The notes: generated by a model from the sequence alone, not told the origin. Numbered from the stretch's first letter, positions 43,634 through 52,671 are shown. The stretch: DNA of 64,000 bases from an uncultured Desulfobacter sp. (GCF_963666145.1 NZ_OY762614.1:2904501-2968500), one strand, 5' to 3'. Translations and numbers: made by a program.

Positions 43634-44053
43634 ATGGATGATATCGAAATATTAAAGTTAAAGAGCAAAGGCTACTGCTGCAGCCAGATCATGGTACAGC
43701 TGGTTCTGGACATGGCAGATGTGGAAAACAGGCAACTGGTCGATTTTTCCCGGGGACTGTGCATGGGCTCCAAACTTGAGACCGGTTCCTGCGGGATTTT
43801 GACAGCGGGTTTATGCCTTCTGGCCATGTATGCAGGCCAGGACCAGGATTTAAGAGCCTCCATGCAGGATGATTTCAGGACGTTTTTCACCGGTGCCTCT
43901 GTCCCGGGCGTCCAATGCCGGCAGATCGCCGGAAGTCATTATCCCAATCTCAACCCGGAAACCTGTCCGACCCTGTTGACCCAGGCCCTCGGTGCCCTGA
44001 TGAATATTCTCTCCGAACATGAAGTGGACCCCTCGGATCTTGATGATGAATAG
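43634..44053 (+). CDS. C-GCAxxG-C-C family protein
   Basis: This 139-residue protein has the family's cysteine pattern in degenerate form: Cys pair in GYCCSQIMVQ (residues 14-23), Cys in GLCMGSKLETGSCGILTAGLC (about 46-66), and later Cys residues near 96 and 115. The usual GCAxxG is here G-S-C-G. The family is linked to redox or metal-binding roles but has no established reaction. It starts one base after the methyltransferase stop and overlaps the next gene, so expression is coupled. Related proteins (DVU_1555-like) sit in the same place in Desulfovibrio. Confidence 0.8.
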   Translation: MDDIEILKLKSKGYCCSQIMVQLVLDMADVENRQLVDFSRGLCMGSKLETGSCGILTAGLCLLAMYAGQDQDLRASMQDDFRTFFTGASVPGVQCRQIAGSHYPNLNPETCPTLLTQALGALMNILSEHEVDPSDLDDE

Positions 44054-45398
44054 CGGTCGCGACATATTACACCAGACCCAGAGCCTGTGCCCGGTATGCC
44101 TGGCCCCCCTTGAGGCCCGGCATGTGGTGGAAAATGATTCTGTTTTTCTGGAAAAAACCTGCGAGGCCCACGGGGTGTTCAAGACCCGGCTTTGGGAAGG
44201 CCGTCAGAGTTATGAAAACTGGATTCGGCCCAAGCTGCCCATCCAAAAGCGATTCAACATGACGGCGGTGGAAAACGGCTGCCCCTTTGACTGCGGTCTT
44301 TGCCCGGAACACCGGCAGCATACCTGCACCGCCGTGCTTGAAATTACCCAGAACTGTAATTTTTCCTGCAGGTTTTGTTTTGCAGGCGCAGGCCCAGGAG
44401 ATACGGCAGATCCCACCATTGAGGAACTTACCGAACTACTGGCAAAAGTACATGAGGTCAGCCCGGATGCCAACCTCCAGATTTCCGGGGGAGAACCCAC
44501 CATTCGAAAGGATTTGCCCCTTATTGTTTCCAAGGCCGTGGAAACCGGATTCGGGTTCGTTCAGCTGAATACAAACGGATTTCTTTTGGCCCGGGACCCG
44601 GATCTTGCCCCCCGGCTGAAAGCGGCGGGTCTTGATTCTGTCTTTCTTCAGTTCGACGGGATGACCGATGCCGTTTATGAGAATCTTCGGGGCCGATCTC
44701 TTGTTGAAGACAAGCAACGGGCCGTGGCGGCCTGCGTTGAAAACGACATCGGCGTGATTTTGGTTCCCACTTTGGTGCCGGATGTTAATATTGATCAGAT
44801 CGGACCGATTCTTCAATTCGGCCTGGATCATGCCCCGGGCATTCGGGGCGTCCATTTCCAGCCGGTATCCTATTTCGGCCGCCATGGAGCCCCCCCCAAA
44901 GACGACAGCCGAATCACAATCCCCGAAGTCCTCAAAGAGATTGAGGTACAGACCCGGGGACAGTTCAAGGAAAATCAGTTCAGGCCTTCGTCCTGTGAAC
45001 ATGCCCTGTGTTCGTTTAACGGCAAGTTCATCATCGGGGATGACGGCCGACCTTCGGCCGTGACCACATTTAACACGTGCTGCTGCAAACCGGTTCAGGC
45101 GGAGCAGGGTTCTAAACAGGCCAGAGATTCCGTGGCCGAGCACTGGAAGGCGCCGGTGACGTTGATTGTTCCGGCAATGCCCGCCAAAAAAGAAGATGAC
45201 ATGGATAAATTTATCCGCCAGGCCAAGACCCGGATGTTTTCGGTTTCGGGTATGGCCTTCCAGGATGCCTGGAATCTGGACCTTGAGCGACTTAAGGGCT
45301 GCTGCATCCACAGTGTCTCTCCCGATGGCCGCCTTATTCCCTTCTGTGCCTACAATCTGACCCGAGCCGACGGCAAAGGATTGTACCGCAAGTCATGA
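44043..45398 (+). CDS. Radical SAM protein of the mop cluster (TrsS-like)
   Basis: From ATG 44043 it has 451 residues. A zinc-ribbon-like start (LCPVCLAPLEARHV, CEAHG) is followed by a radical SAM core with CNFSCRFCFAG (CxxxCxxC, about residues 107-117) and SGGEPTIRKD (about 150). The C-terminal third is Cys-rich (CEHALCSFNG, NTCCCKP, GCCIHSVSPDGRLIPFCAYN), so extra FeS clusters are likely. The family is named TrsS in some databases, from memory; some members are selenoproteins, but here the positions I see are Cys. It overlaps the preceding gene. It should generate a 5'-deoxyadenosyl radical; substrate unknown. Confidence 0.85.
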   Translation: MMNSGRDILHQTQSLCPVCLAPLEARHVVENDSVFLEKTCEAHGVFKTRLWEGRQSYENWIRPKLPIQKRFNMTAVENGCPFDCGLCPEHRQHTCTAVLEITQNCNFSCRFCFAGAGPGDTADPTIEELTELLAKVHEVSPDANLQISGGEPTIRKDLPLIVSKAVETGFGFVQLNTNGFLLARDPDLAPRLKAAGLDSVFLQFDGMTDAVYENLRGRSLVEDKQRAVAACVENDIGVILVPTLVPDVNIDQIGPILQFGLDHAPGIRGVHFQPVSYFGRHGAPPKDDSRITIPEVLKEIEVQTRGQFKENQFRPSSCEHALCSFNGKFIIGDDGRPSAVTTFNTCCCKPVQAEQGSKQARDSVAEHWKAPVTLIVPAMPAKKEDDMDKFIRQAKTRMFSVSGMAFQDAWNLDLERLKGCCIHSVSPDGRLIPFCAYNLTRADGKGLYRKS

Positions 45399-46780
45399 CC
45401 GCCCCGTTTCTTGATACCTGGATATCCCGGTCCATGGGATTGCCGTCTTCTTCAACCGATCTGCTTGAGGCCTTTAAGCGTCAGCAGTTGTCGGCACTGA
45501 ACCGAACGATTGCCCATGCCCGAAATCACAGCCGTTTTTACAGGCAAGTTTTTTCCGGTATCACAGATATTTCAATTAAAGACTTTAAAGATATGGCGGC
45601 CCTGCCTTTTACCCGTCCGACAGATATCCAGGAAAATCCCAAAAGCTTTCTGGCGCTTTCCCAGGGAGAGATCTCCCGCATTGTCACCCTGAATACCTCG
45701 GGAACGACTTCTGACCCCAAACGCATTTTTTTCACGGATGAGGATCTTGGCAGCGTCGTGGACTTTTTCACGGCTGTGCTTGAAGCCATCATGAACCCAG
45801 GGGAAACTGGTCTCATTTTTCTGCCCGGCGACACCCGGGCCAGTGCCGGAGATTTGATTCGAACGGCCATGCACGCCGCCCAGGCCAAAGCTGTTGTCCC
45901 GGGAATTATCCGGGATTTTTGTCCCGCAGCCGATCTGGTTCGGTCAACGCGACCAAGTCTGCTTGTCGGTATGCCCGTCCAGATCCTGGCTTTATGCGAA
46001 TATATGAAATCCACAGGAACGTTGCCTGATATTGCCCATGTAATTCTCACCGCCGACCATGTGTCCGCACCCCTGGTGGACCGGGTGGAAAATATTTCGG
46101 GCGCAAAGGTGCTGAACCATTACGGAATGACGGAAATTGGGTTTGGCGGGGCCGTTCAGTGTCCGGCACAGGAGGGGTTGCATCTCAGGCATCCCGACCT
46201 CTTTTTTGAAATCATTGATCCAGCTGGCAATCCACTGTCGCCGGGACAATGGGGAGAAATTGTGGTCACCACCCTCAACCGCACGGGCATGCCTTTGATC
46301 CGGTACCGGACCGGAGATGTCTCCCGGATTCTTGAGACTCCCTGTGCCTGTGGCAGTCCCTTTTCCCAGCTGGATCGGATACGCAATCGCCAGCGGGTGG
46401 AAGTTGATAGCGCAGACGCCCAACCTCTGATCATGGCCGATTTAGATGATATTCTCTTTTCCCTTCCGGGGGTGGTGGACTTTAAGGCCTGTATAGATAC
46501 CCGAACTGATATGCCAACCCTGGATATTGAACTTATGGGGCTAAAGTCTCTGATTGAGCCTGTTCATATAGATTCAGGCGCGTTTCCCGGGTTAACAGCA
46601 GCCCTTGAAGCGGGCCGGTTGCGCATGGGCACAATTGCTGTCCGTGCCTTTGATTTTAGTAACACGTATGTCACGAAACGACAGATCCAATTTAATAGCC
46701 ATGGGTTTAACAGCCATGGGCAGACTTGGTCGCTCAAGACCCAGGCTCAACCCACAAAAAAGGTTGAAAGCTCCGTGTAA
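45395..46780 (+). CDS. PaaK-like AMP-dependent CoA ligase of the mop cluster
   Basis: This 461-residue adenylate-forming enzyme starts inside the stop of the radical SAM gene (ATGA overlap). Typical segments are TLNTSGTTSDPKRIFFTDE (AMP-binding loop, about residues 100), NHYGMTEIGFGG (about 248), GEIVVTTLNRTGMPLIRYRTGD (about 288-309) and a late QRVEVDS. It resembles phenylacetate-CoA ligase and the DVU_1553 family. It could activate an acid to an acyl-AMP and then a thioester. The substrate is unknown; a cofactor precursor or product acid of Mop are both possible. Confidence 0.88.
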   Translation: MTAPFLDTWISRSMGLPSSSTDLLEAFKRQQLSALNRTIAHARNHSRFYRQVFSGITDISIKDFKDMAALPFTRPTDIQENPKSFLALSQGEISRIVTLNTSGTTSDPKRIFFTDEDLGSVVDFFTAVLEAIMNPGETGLIFLPGDTRASAGDLIRTAMHAAQAKAVVPGIIRDFCPAADLVRSTRPSLLVGMPVQILALCEYMKSTGTLPDIAHVILTADHVSAPLVDRVENISGAKVLNHYGMTEIGFGGAVQCPAQEGLHLRHPDLFFEIIDPAGNPLSPGQWGEIVVTTLNRTGMPLIRYRTGDVSRILETPCACGSPFSQLDRIRNRQRVEVDSADAQPLIMADLDDILFSLPGVVDFKACIDTRTDMPTLDIELMGLKSLIEPVHIDSGAFPGLTAALEAGRLRMGTIAVRAFDFSNTYVTKRQIQFNSHGFNSHGQTWSLKTQAQPTKKVESSV

Positions 46781-46815
46781 AATACATAGACTTTCATGAA
46801 AAGTAAGGTAGAACA

Positions 46816-47856
46816 TTGAAATACTATGAGAAAGACAAGGTAGAGGCACTGCCCGTCAGAGAAGCTGTGGGTAAAGTTTTGCTCCATGATATCACCCGGA
46901 TTGTTCCGGATTTGTTCAAAGGCCCGTTGTTCAAAAAAGGCCATATCATCACCGAAGCGGACGTAGATGCCCTGCTGGACGTGGGCAAGGAGCATATCTA
47001 TGTCTCCGGCCTGAAAAATGAAGTCCATGAAAATGATGCGGCGCTGCGTATCGCCAGAGCCGCCCTTGGGAACAACATTGATCTCTCCGCACCCAGGGAA
47101 GGCAAGGTAGGGTTTGTATCCCAAATCCACGGCTTGCTCAAAATAAATGTTGAGGGTCTGGAAAAACTTAATTCGGTTCAGGATGTGGCGTTTGCTTCCC
47201 TGCATACCGGTCGCAGTGTTGATGAGAGACAGGAAATAGCCGGCACCCGGGTGATTCCCCTGACCGTACCCGAAAAACAGGTGGCCGATGCGGAAAAAGT
47301 GTGTGACCAATATTTCCCCATCATTGAGGTCAAACCCTTTGCCGCCCTGGATGTCGGTATGATCGTTACCGGTTCCGAGGTTTTCCATGAACGGATCCGG
47401 GATAAATTCGGTCCGGTGGTGGAGAAAAAATTCAATGAACTGGGATCTCGCATCATGGGCAAGCGGGTGGTTCCTGATGATCTTGAAATGACCGTTTCCG
47501 CCATCAGGGATCTCATTTCCGACGGCGCACAGATGATTGCGCTTACCGGCGGTATGTCCGTGGATCCCGATGACCTGACGCCAGCTTCTGTCCGGGCCGC
47601 CGGTGGGAAAATCGTCACTTACGGCGTTCCGGTTCTGCCCGGGGCCATGTTTATGCTGGCCTACATCAACGACATTCCGGTCATCGGCCTGCCCGGCTGT
47701 GTCATGTATCACAGGGCTTCCATTTTTGACCTGGTGGTACCCAGGGTCCTGGCCGGAGAACCACTTAAAAAAGAAGACATTGTTAAAATGGGTCACGGTG
47801 GGTTTTGTTCCAACTGCGCAGATTGCAGGTATCCGGACTGCGGTTTCGGAAAATAG
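46816..47856 (+). CDS. MoeA-like molybdopterin-binding protein with cysteine tail
   Basis: The 346-residue product has the MoCF_biosynth domain: IVTGSEVFHERIRDKFGPVV, MIALTGGMSVDPDDLTPASV and GALPVLPGAMF-like GVPVLPGAMFML. These residues recognise molybdopterin. The N-terminus (PVREAVGKVLLHDITRI) resembles MoeA domain I. The last residues GFCSNCADCRYPDCGFGK contain four closely spaced Cys, absent from MoeA, and look like a metal or FeS site. TTG 46816 (AAGGT before it) is the start. It probably inserts or holds molybdenum for Mop rather than replacing the general MoeA. Confidence 0.85.
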   Translation: MKYYEKDKVEALPVREAVGKVLLHDITRIVPDLFKGPLFKKGHIITEADVDALLDVGKEHIYVSGLKNEVHENDAALRIARAALGNNIDLSAPREGKVGFVSQIHGLLKINVEGLEKLNSVQDVAFASLHTGRSVDERQEIAGTRVIPLTVPEKQVADAEKVCDQYFPIIEVKPFAALDVGMIVTGSEVFHERIRDKFGPVVEKKFNELGSRIMGKRVVPDDLEMTVSAIRDLISDGAQMIALTGGMSVDPDDLTPASVRAAGGKIVTYGVPVLPGAMFMLAYINDIPVIGLPGCVMYHRASIFDLVVPRVLAGEPLKKEDIVKMGHGGFCSNCADCRYPDCGFGK

Positions 47857-47883
47857 AACCCCAGGCCCAGGGAGAAAATTGAC

Positions 47884-48936
47884 ATGACATCACTCATCCG
47901 GGAAAGCCTGGATCTTTTGAACAGCGGCACACCCTTTGCCCTGGCCGTGATCATCGGTCACAAGGGGTCTACCCCAAGAACGTCGGGCAGTAAGATGCTG
48001 GTCCGGGCGGACAAAAGCATCGGCGGCACCATCGGCGGCGGTCTGGTGGAAGCCAAGGTCATGGACGCCTGTGTGGAGCTGCTGGACCGGTCCCGGTCGG
48101 AAATCATGGATTTCACCTTGGACCAGGAGCTCAAAGCGGGAATGGATATGGTCTGCGGGGGCAGTCTTACGGTCTGGCTTCGCAGCTTTGTTCCCCCCTT
48201 CTCCCAGGAGCAGATTCAGGTGTGGCAGACCCTTGCAGACCTGGAAGTCAAAGGGAAAAAGGCGCTGGCCGTCACCCGGATCATGGCGGACAAAACCACG
48301 GAAACCAGCCTGGTGCTGGGGCCGGGTGAGGTGGTCGGTCCGGCCATGCTGCCCAAGGCCCTCGTGGACGCGGCCGGGGAAAACCGCTTTGCAGGTCCGG
48401 CCCCGGTGCGGCAATTCTACGGGCTGGACCAATTCATTATTGAACCTTTGAGCCGGCCGGATACAGTCTATATATTCGGGGCCGGGCATGTGGGCTTTCA
48501 ACTGGCAAAAATGGCCGGTTTGACGGATTTTTCCTGTGTTGTGACCGATGACCGGTCTGAATTTGCCAATGCATCGCGCTTTCCCCATGCCGCTGAAATA
48601 CGGGTGCTGGATGAGTTTGCCAATGCCTTTGACGGCCTGGACATTGACGCCAATGCCTATATTGTGATTCTCACCCGTGGCCATCTCCATGACCAGACCG
48701 TATTGGAGCAAGCCTTGGAGACCGACGCCGCCTATATCGGCATGATCGGCAGCAAAAAGAAAAAGAAGCAGATCTACGACAACCTCATGGAAAAAGGGGT
48801 GGCGCTGGAGCGGCTTGAACAGGTCTATGCCCCCATCGGCCTGGAAATCAAGGCGGAGACCCCGGCGGAGATCGCTGTAAGCATCATGGCCGAATTAATT
48901 CAGGTAAGAGCCGAGAATAAGGAGAATCCCTCCTGA
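47884..48936 (+). CDS. XdhC/CoxI-family protein
   Basis: The 350-residue protein has an N-terminal XdhC_CoxI region (ALAVIIGHKGSTPRTSGSKML, then GTIGGGLVEAKVM) and a C-terminal Rossmann-like part (DTVYIFGAGHVGFQLAKM, about residues 198-215; GMIGSKKKKKQIYD near 290). XdhC proteins bind Mo-cofactor, promote its sulfuration with a cysteine desulfurase and pass it to xanthine-oxidase-family enzymes. Mop needs this sulfido ligand or protection. AGGGAG lies before the ATG; the stop overlaps the next ATG. Confidence 0.9.
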   Translation: MTSLIRESLDLLNSGTPFALAVIIGHKGSTPRTSGSKMLVRADKSIGGTIGGGLVEAKVMDACVELLDRSRSEIMDFTLDQELKAGMDMVCGGSLTVWLRSFVPPFSQEQIQVWQTLADLEVKGKKALAVTRIMADKTTETSLVLGPGEVVGPAMLPKALVDAAGENRFAGPAPVRQFYGLDQFIIEPLSRPDTVYIFGAGHVGFQLAKMAGLTDFSCVVTDDRSEFANASRFPHAAEIRVLDEFANAFDGLDIDANAYIVILTRGHLHDQTVLEQALETDAAYIGMIGSKKKKKQIYDNLMEKGVALERLEQVYAPIGLEIKAETPAEIAVSIMAELIQVRAENKENPS

Positions 48937-50030
48937 TGCTCGCGGCCCTCATTCCGGCGGCAGGTCTTTCTTCCCGTATGGGGCGGTATAAGCCTCTGCT
49001 GCCATTGGGCTGCTCCAACATGATCGGAACGGTCATTGACCTGTTTAAAACAGCGGGGATTCAGGACATTATTGTGGTCACGGGACACAACCATGACCGC
49101 CTGGCCCCGGTCGTTGACGCGGCCGGGGCCCGACCTCTGTTTAACCCGGATTTTGAGTCGGGTATGTTCTCTTCCATCCGCACCGGGGTGGCCGAACTGC
49201 CTTCGGGCATAGACGGTTTTTTCCTTTTGCCTGCAGACACCCCGGCCATTCGGCCTGCCACACTGGATCTTATCCGCAAACAGTTCGAGATGGCTGAAGA
49301 TAACCTGATTGTGCCGTCATTCAACGGAGAAACCGGTCATCCTCCCCTGATCCCGGCCCGGATGATCCCTTTCATAACAGGCGCCGGGCCCGACGCCAAC
49401 CTGAGGCAGATCCTGTTTTCAGATCCAAACCGCATCATCCAGCTTCCGGTCCCCGACCGCGGCATCCTCATGGATGCCGACACCCCGGAAGGGTATGACC
49501 AGGTAACGTCTAAATATGATCGGCTGGAAATTCCCGATGAGCAGGAATGTCGGTCCATCATCGACCGGGAACTGGCCGATACTCCGGCAATCCGGGCTCA
49601 TCTGGATCGCACGTGTGAAACGGCACTGACACTTACCCGGGCCCTTGGGTCGTCCGGCTATGTTTTTGATATCAACCTGATCCAGGCAGGGGCCCTGCTC
49701 CATGATATTAAAAGAAAAGAAAAACACCATGCCCAGGCGGGCAGCCGTTTTCTCCAACAATTGGGATTCCGGAAAATAGCAGACATCGTGGCCGCTCACA
49801 TGGATCTTACCCCCGGTCCGCAACTGGATGAAACCCAGATCGTCTTTTTTGCCGATAAACTGTGCCGGGGTGACCAACTGGAACCGGACTATCCGGGCCG
49901 ATTCCAGGAAAAGGCAAATCAGCTGCCCCATGCTAAAAAGGAGATTTTCAAAAGACTTGAAACTGCTCAGCTCATACATGCCCGGATCGAAGCAGCTGTT
50001 GGTCGATCTATCCGAAAAATTCTCGGATAA
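48936..50030 (+). CDS. MocA-like nucleotidyltransferase fused to an HD domain
   Basis: The N-terminal half (residues 1-195) is a MobA/MocA-type transferase: LIPAAGLSSRMGRYKPLLP (nucleotide-binding GxGxxxRMG..K), DIIVVTGHNHD, FLLPADTPAIRP and GHPPLIPARM. It should join CTP to molybdopterin to give the cytosine dinucleotide form used by Mop. The C-terminal half (about 205-364) is an HD domain with LLHDIKRKEKHHAQAGS and the metal His/Asp pairs HD and H...D. Such a fusion of NTP transferase and HD is the DVU_1551 type, as I recall. The HD activity (phosphohydrolase) is unknown. Starts on the A of the preceding TGA. Confidence 0.88.
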   Translation: MLAALIPAAGLSSRMGRYKPLLPLGCSNMIGTVIDLFKTAGIQDIIVVTGHNHDRLAPVVDAAGARPLFNPDFESGMFSSIRTGVAELPSGIDGFFLLPADTPAIRPATLDLIRKQFEMAEDNLIVPSFNGETGHPPLIPARMIPFITGAGPDANLRQILFSDPNRIIQLPVPDRGILMDADTPEGYDQVTSKYDRLEIPDEQECRSIIDRELADTPAIRAHLDRTCETALTLTRALGSSGYVFDINLIQAGALLHDIKRKEKHHAQAGSRFLQQLGFRKIADIVAAHMDLTPGPQLDETQIVFFADKLCRGDQLEPDYPGRFQEKANQLPHAKKEIFKRLETAQLIHARIEAAVGRSIRKILG

Positions 50031-50613
50031 AGGCCCTCTGCTGTTCATTCTGCGCCATGGTCAGATCGAGGGGCAGGGCACACGCCGATTCATAGGTCAG
50101 GCCGACATCCCCCTGGATCACACCGGCCGGGACCAGGCAGAAAGCTGGCAGATTCCCCTGGCCGCCATCGATTTCAAACAGGTTTATACCTCGGCCTTGA
50201 CCCGGTGCCGGGAAACCGCAGCGCTTGCCTTCCCTCACTGCACACCCGTTATCGACCGCCGCCTCAATGAAATCAATCTGGGAGATTGGGACGGCCGGGA
50301 ATTTGCGTACATCAAAACCAGACATTCCGATCTTTTTGAAGAGCGGGGCCGGGATATTTATGGGTTTTGCCCCCCGGGTGGAGAAAGTTTTAAAGATCTT
50401 TTTTGCCGGGTCGCCCCTTTTTTTAGTGAACTGACCTTATCATCTCATACCCTGGTGATCACCCATTCCGGGGTAATCCGGGCCATGTGCTGTTTTTGGG
50501 CCGGTGAAAAAATGGAAAATATTCTGACCTTTAAAACCCATTACGCCCAGCTGTTTGTACTGGCTGCAAACCAAACAAAAATCGGGAAAAATAAACCTGT
50601 ATTTACCCGATGA
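49978..50613 (+). CDS. Histidine-phosphatase superfamily protein (phosphoglycerate-mutase-like)
   Basis: The 211 residues from ATG 49978 hold the RHG motif in LFILRHGQIEG (His22 and Gly24, roughly), GQADIPLDHTGRDQAE, ALTRCRETAALAF and the second His in VITHSGVIRAMCC. These are the phospho-His and acid-base residues of small phosphatases of CobC type. It overlaps the HD-fusion gene by 53 bases in another frame, so it is tightly coupled to it. Possible jobs are dephosphorylating a nucleotide or cofactor precursor of the system. It ends the mop cluster. Confidence 0.85.
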   Translation: MPGSKQLLVDLSEKFSDKGPLLFILRHGQIEGQGTRRFIGQADIPLDHTGRDQAESWQIPLAAIDFKQVYTSALTRCRETAALAFPHCTPVIDRRLNEINLGDWDGREFAYIKTRHSDLFEERGRDIYGFCPPGGESFKDLFCRVAPFFSELTLSSHTLVITHSGVIRAMCCFWAGEKMENILTFKTHYAQLFVLAANQTKIGKNKPVFTR

Positions 50614-50687
50614 CAAAGCCTGTCTTGATAACCCCCCCTTTAGCTGGTAAAACAGATGTATGTGCATTTCATAACAGGGAGTGATTT

Positions 50688-52550
50688 ATGTCCGATATAT
50701 ATTTGAGCGACTGGGAACGCAGTCTTGTACCCCCGGATAAGGTTTTAAACCACATCCGGCCGGGAATGACAGTTTTCATCGGCACGGGGCCTGCTACGCC
50801 GCGACGGCTGATCCGTACACTGCTTGATGTGGACAAACACAATATTCGGGATCTTGAGTTGATGCAACTGGCTGTGCTGGGAGAGACCATTTTGTCCATC
50901 GACCGTCTGAATGCCCCCAACTACCGGTTAAAAACATTTTTTTCCGGGGGATATGTCGCCTGGGATACTATTTCCAGCGGCCAGGTGGATCTTATTCCGG
51001 CCTATTCCTCGGAGATCCCCCAAATTATCAGGTCCGGCAGACTCAATGTGGATGTGGCCTTTATCCAGATCACCCCGCCCAACGATGCCGGGTATTGCAG
51101 TCTGGGTCTTGCCGTGGATGTGGCAAGGGAAGTCATGGAAAAGGCAAGCCTTGTGGTGGGAGAGGTCAACGAGGCCATGCCCTTTACCTATGGCGACACC
51201 TTTGTTTCCATTGAGGAGTTTGATCTGCTGGTGCGCTCGGACCGGGAGCCGATCACCTATACGCCTGAACCGCCCAACGACATCATGAAAAAGGTTGCTG
51301 CCAACGTGGCAAATGAGATCCGGGACGGTGACTGCATCAACTATTCTCTCGGCCCTTTGTTTGAAGCGCTGGTACCCTATTTGTCCGATAAAAAAGATCT
51401 GGGCATCCATTCCCTCTATTTTACCGATGCCGCAGCAGAGTTAGTCAATTCAGGGGCCGTCACCAATAATCGAAAATCTCCGTTTCGGGGGAAATCTCTG
51501 GCATCCTATGCCCTTGGCACCAAGGAGCTGATGAAATGGCTGCATAAGAATCCGCTGGTGGAATTCCAGGGTATTGACTGGGTGTGCAACCCCCAGCTCA
51601 TTGCCCGTAACCCCCAGTTTGTTGCCATATATGAAGGGCGCAAGGCCGATCTCCAGGGCCGGGTCGCCTTTCCCCTGAGAGGCGCCGTGATTTCAGGCCC
51701 CGGCGAAGGTATTGATTTTTACAAGGCTGCAGAAGCTTCCAAGGACGGCAATACCATCATCGGCATGCCCAGCCGTGATGAGAACGGCGAATCCAATATC
51801 CTGTTCAGTATAGAAAAATATGTCAATCAGCTGCGCCTGCGTGAATCCATTCATGTGCTGGCCACCGAATACGGGGTGGCCCTGCTCAAATGGCGTCCCC
51901 TGCGGGAACGGGCCCAGGCCATCATTGATGTGGCCCACCCCGATGACCGGGAGGATCTGATTAAAATGGCCCGGGAAAAAAAGATTCTCTATTCCAACCA
52001 GATTTTTGTCAGCCGTTCCGCACATCTCTATCCGTCATATGTTGCCCATACCAAAACCTTCAAGGGGGAAAAAACCATTCGGTTCAGGGCCATGAAGCCC
52101 TCGTATGAAGAGTCCATGCGCCGATTTTTTTACCGCTGCTCCACTGAAACGGTATTTTACCGCTTCTTTTATTCGGTCAAAACCATGGGCCACGATAAAA
52201 TGCAGGCCTATGTGAATGTGGACTACACCAAGGAGTTTTCCGTGGTGGGCTTTGCCGGCAAAAAAGGCGAAAACCGGATCGTTGCCGAGGCGAGGCTTGT
52301 TGAAAGTGATGACGGCAAAGCCGGAGAAGTCGCTTTTCTGGTGGACGAAAATTACCAGGGTTCAGGCGTCGGTTCTTATTTGATGAAGCTGTTGGTTGAG
52401 GAAGGTAAAAAACGCATGCTTGATGAACTCTACGCCGAGGTGCTGCCCGACAACCAGCCCATGATCAAGGTGTTTGAAAAATCAGGTCTGCCTTTGAAAT
52501 CAAATCTTGACGGTGGCGTTTACCATATTTCCCTGGCTTTGAAGGGTTGA
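50688..52550 (+). CDS. Acetyl-CoA hydrolase/CoA-transferase fused to a GNAT domain
   Basis: At 620 residues it joins an acetyl-CoA hydrolase/4-hydroxybutyrate-CoA-transferase-like chain (about 1-430; FIGTGPATPRRLIRTL, YCSLGLAVDVAREVMEKA, and the C-terminal QLRLRESIHVLATEYGVALL) with a GNAT domain (about 490-620; VGFAGKKGENRIVAEA and VDENYQGSGVGSYLMKLL). The first part moves CoA between acids; the second would acetylate an amine, possibly regulating an enzyme by lysine acetylation. GGGAG precedes the ATG. The gene stands between the mop cluster and an unknown gene. Confidence 0.88.
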   Translation: MSDIYLSDWERSLVPPDKVLNHIRPGMTVFIGTGPATPRRLIRTLLDVDKHNIRDLELMQLAVLGETILSIDRLNAPNYRLKTFFSGGYVAWDTISSGQVDLIPAYSSEIPQIIRSGRLNVDVAFIQITPPNDAGYCSLGLAVDVAREVMEKASLVVGEVNEAMPFTYGDTFVSIEEFDLLVRSDREPITYTPEPPNDIMKKVAANVANEIRDGDCINYSLGPLFEALVPYLSDKKDLGIHSLYFTDAAAELVNSGAVTNNRKSPFRGKSLASYALGTKELMKWLHKNPLVEFQGIDWVCNPQLIARNPQFVAIYEGRKADLQGRVAFPLRGAVISGPGEGIDFYKAAEASKDGNTIIGMPSRDENGESNILFSIEKYVNQLRLRESIHVLATEYGVALLKWRPLRERAQAIIDVAHPDDREDLIKMAREKKILYSNQIFVSRSAHLYPSYVAHTKTFKGEKTIRFRAMKPSYEESMRRFFYRCSTETVFYRFFYSVKTMGHDKMQAYVNVDYTKEFSVVGFAGKKGENRIVAEARLVESDDGKAGEVAFLVDENYQGSGVGSYLMKLLVEEGKKRMLDELYAEVLPDNQPMIKVFEKSGLPLKSNLDGGVYHISLALKG

Positions 52551-52671
52551 TTCCGGATCGGCTTTTGGGGCTGTTCACCATTTATTCACAAAAATTTTAG
52601 TTTTTACGATTCCGGTCGATATCTTTAATCAGGAAAAGAAAATTCGTAAAAACCGTTAAATCGGGAGAATA

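Noticed and set aside
37393..45398. Selenocysteine in mop or the radical SAM gene
   Set aside because: No in-frame TGA is present in either gene; the motif positions encode Cys.
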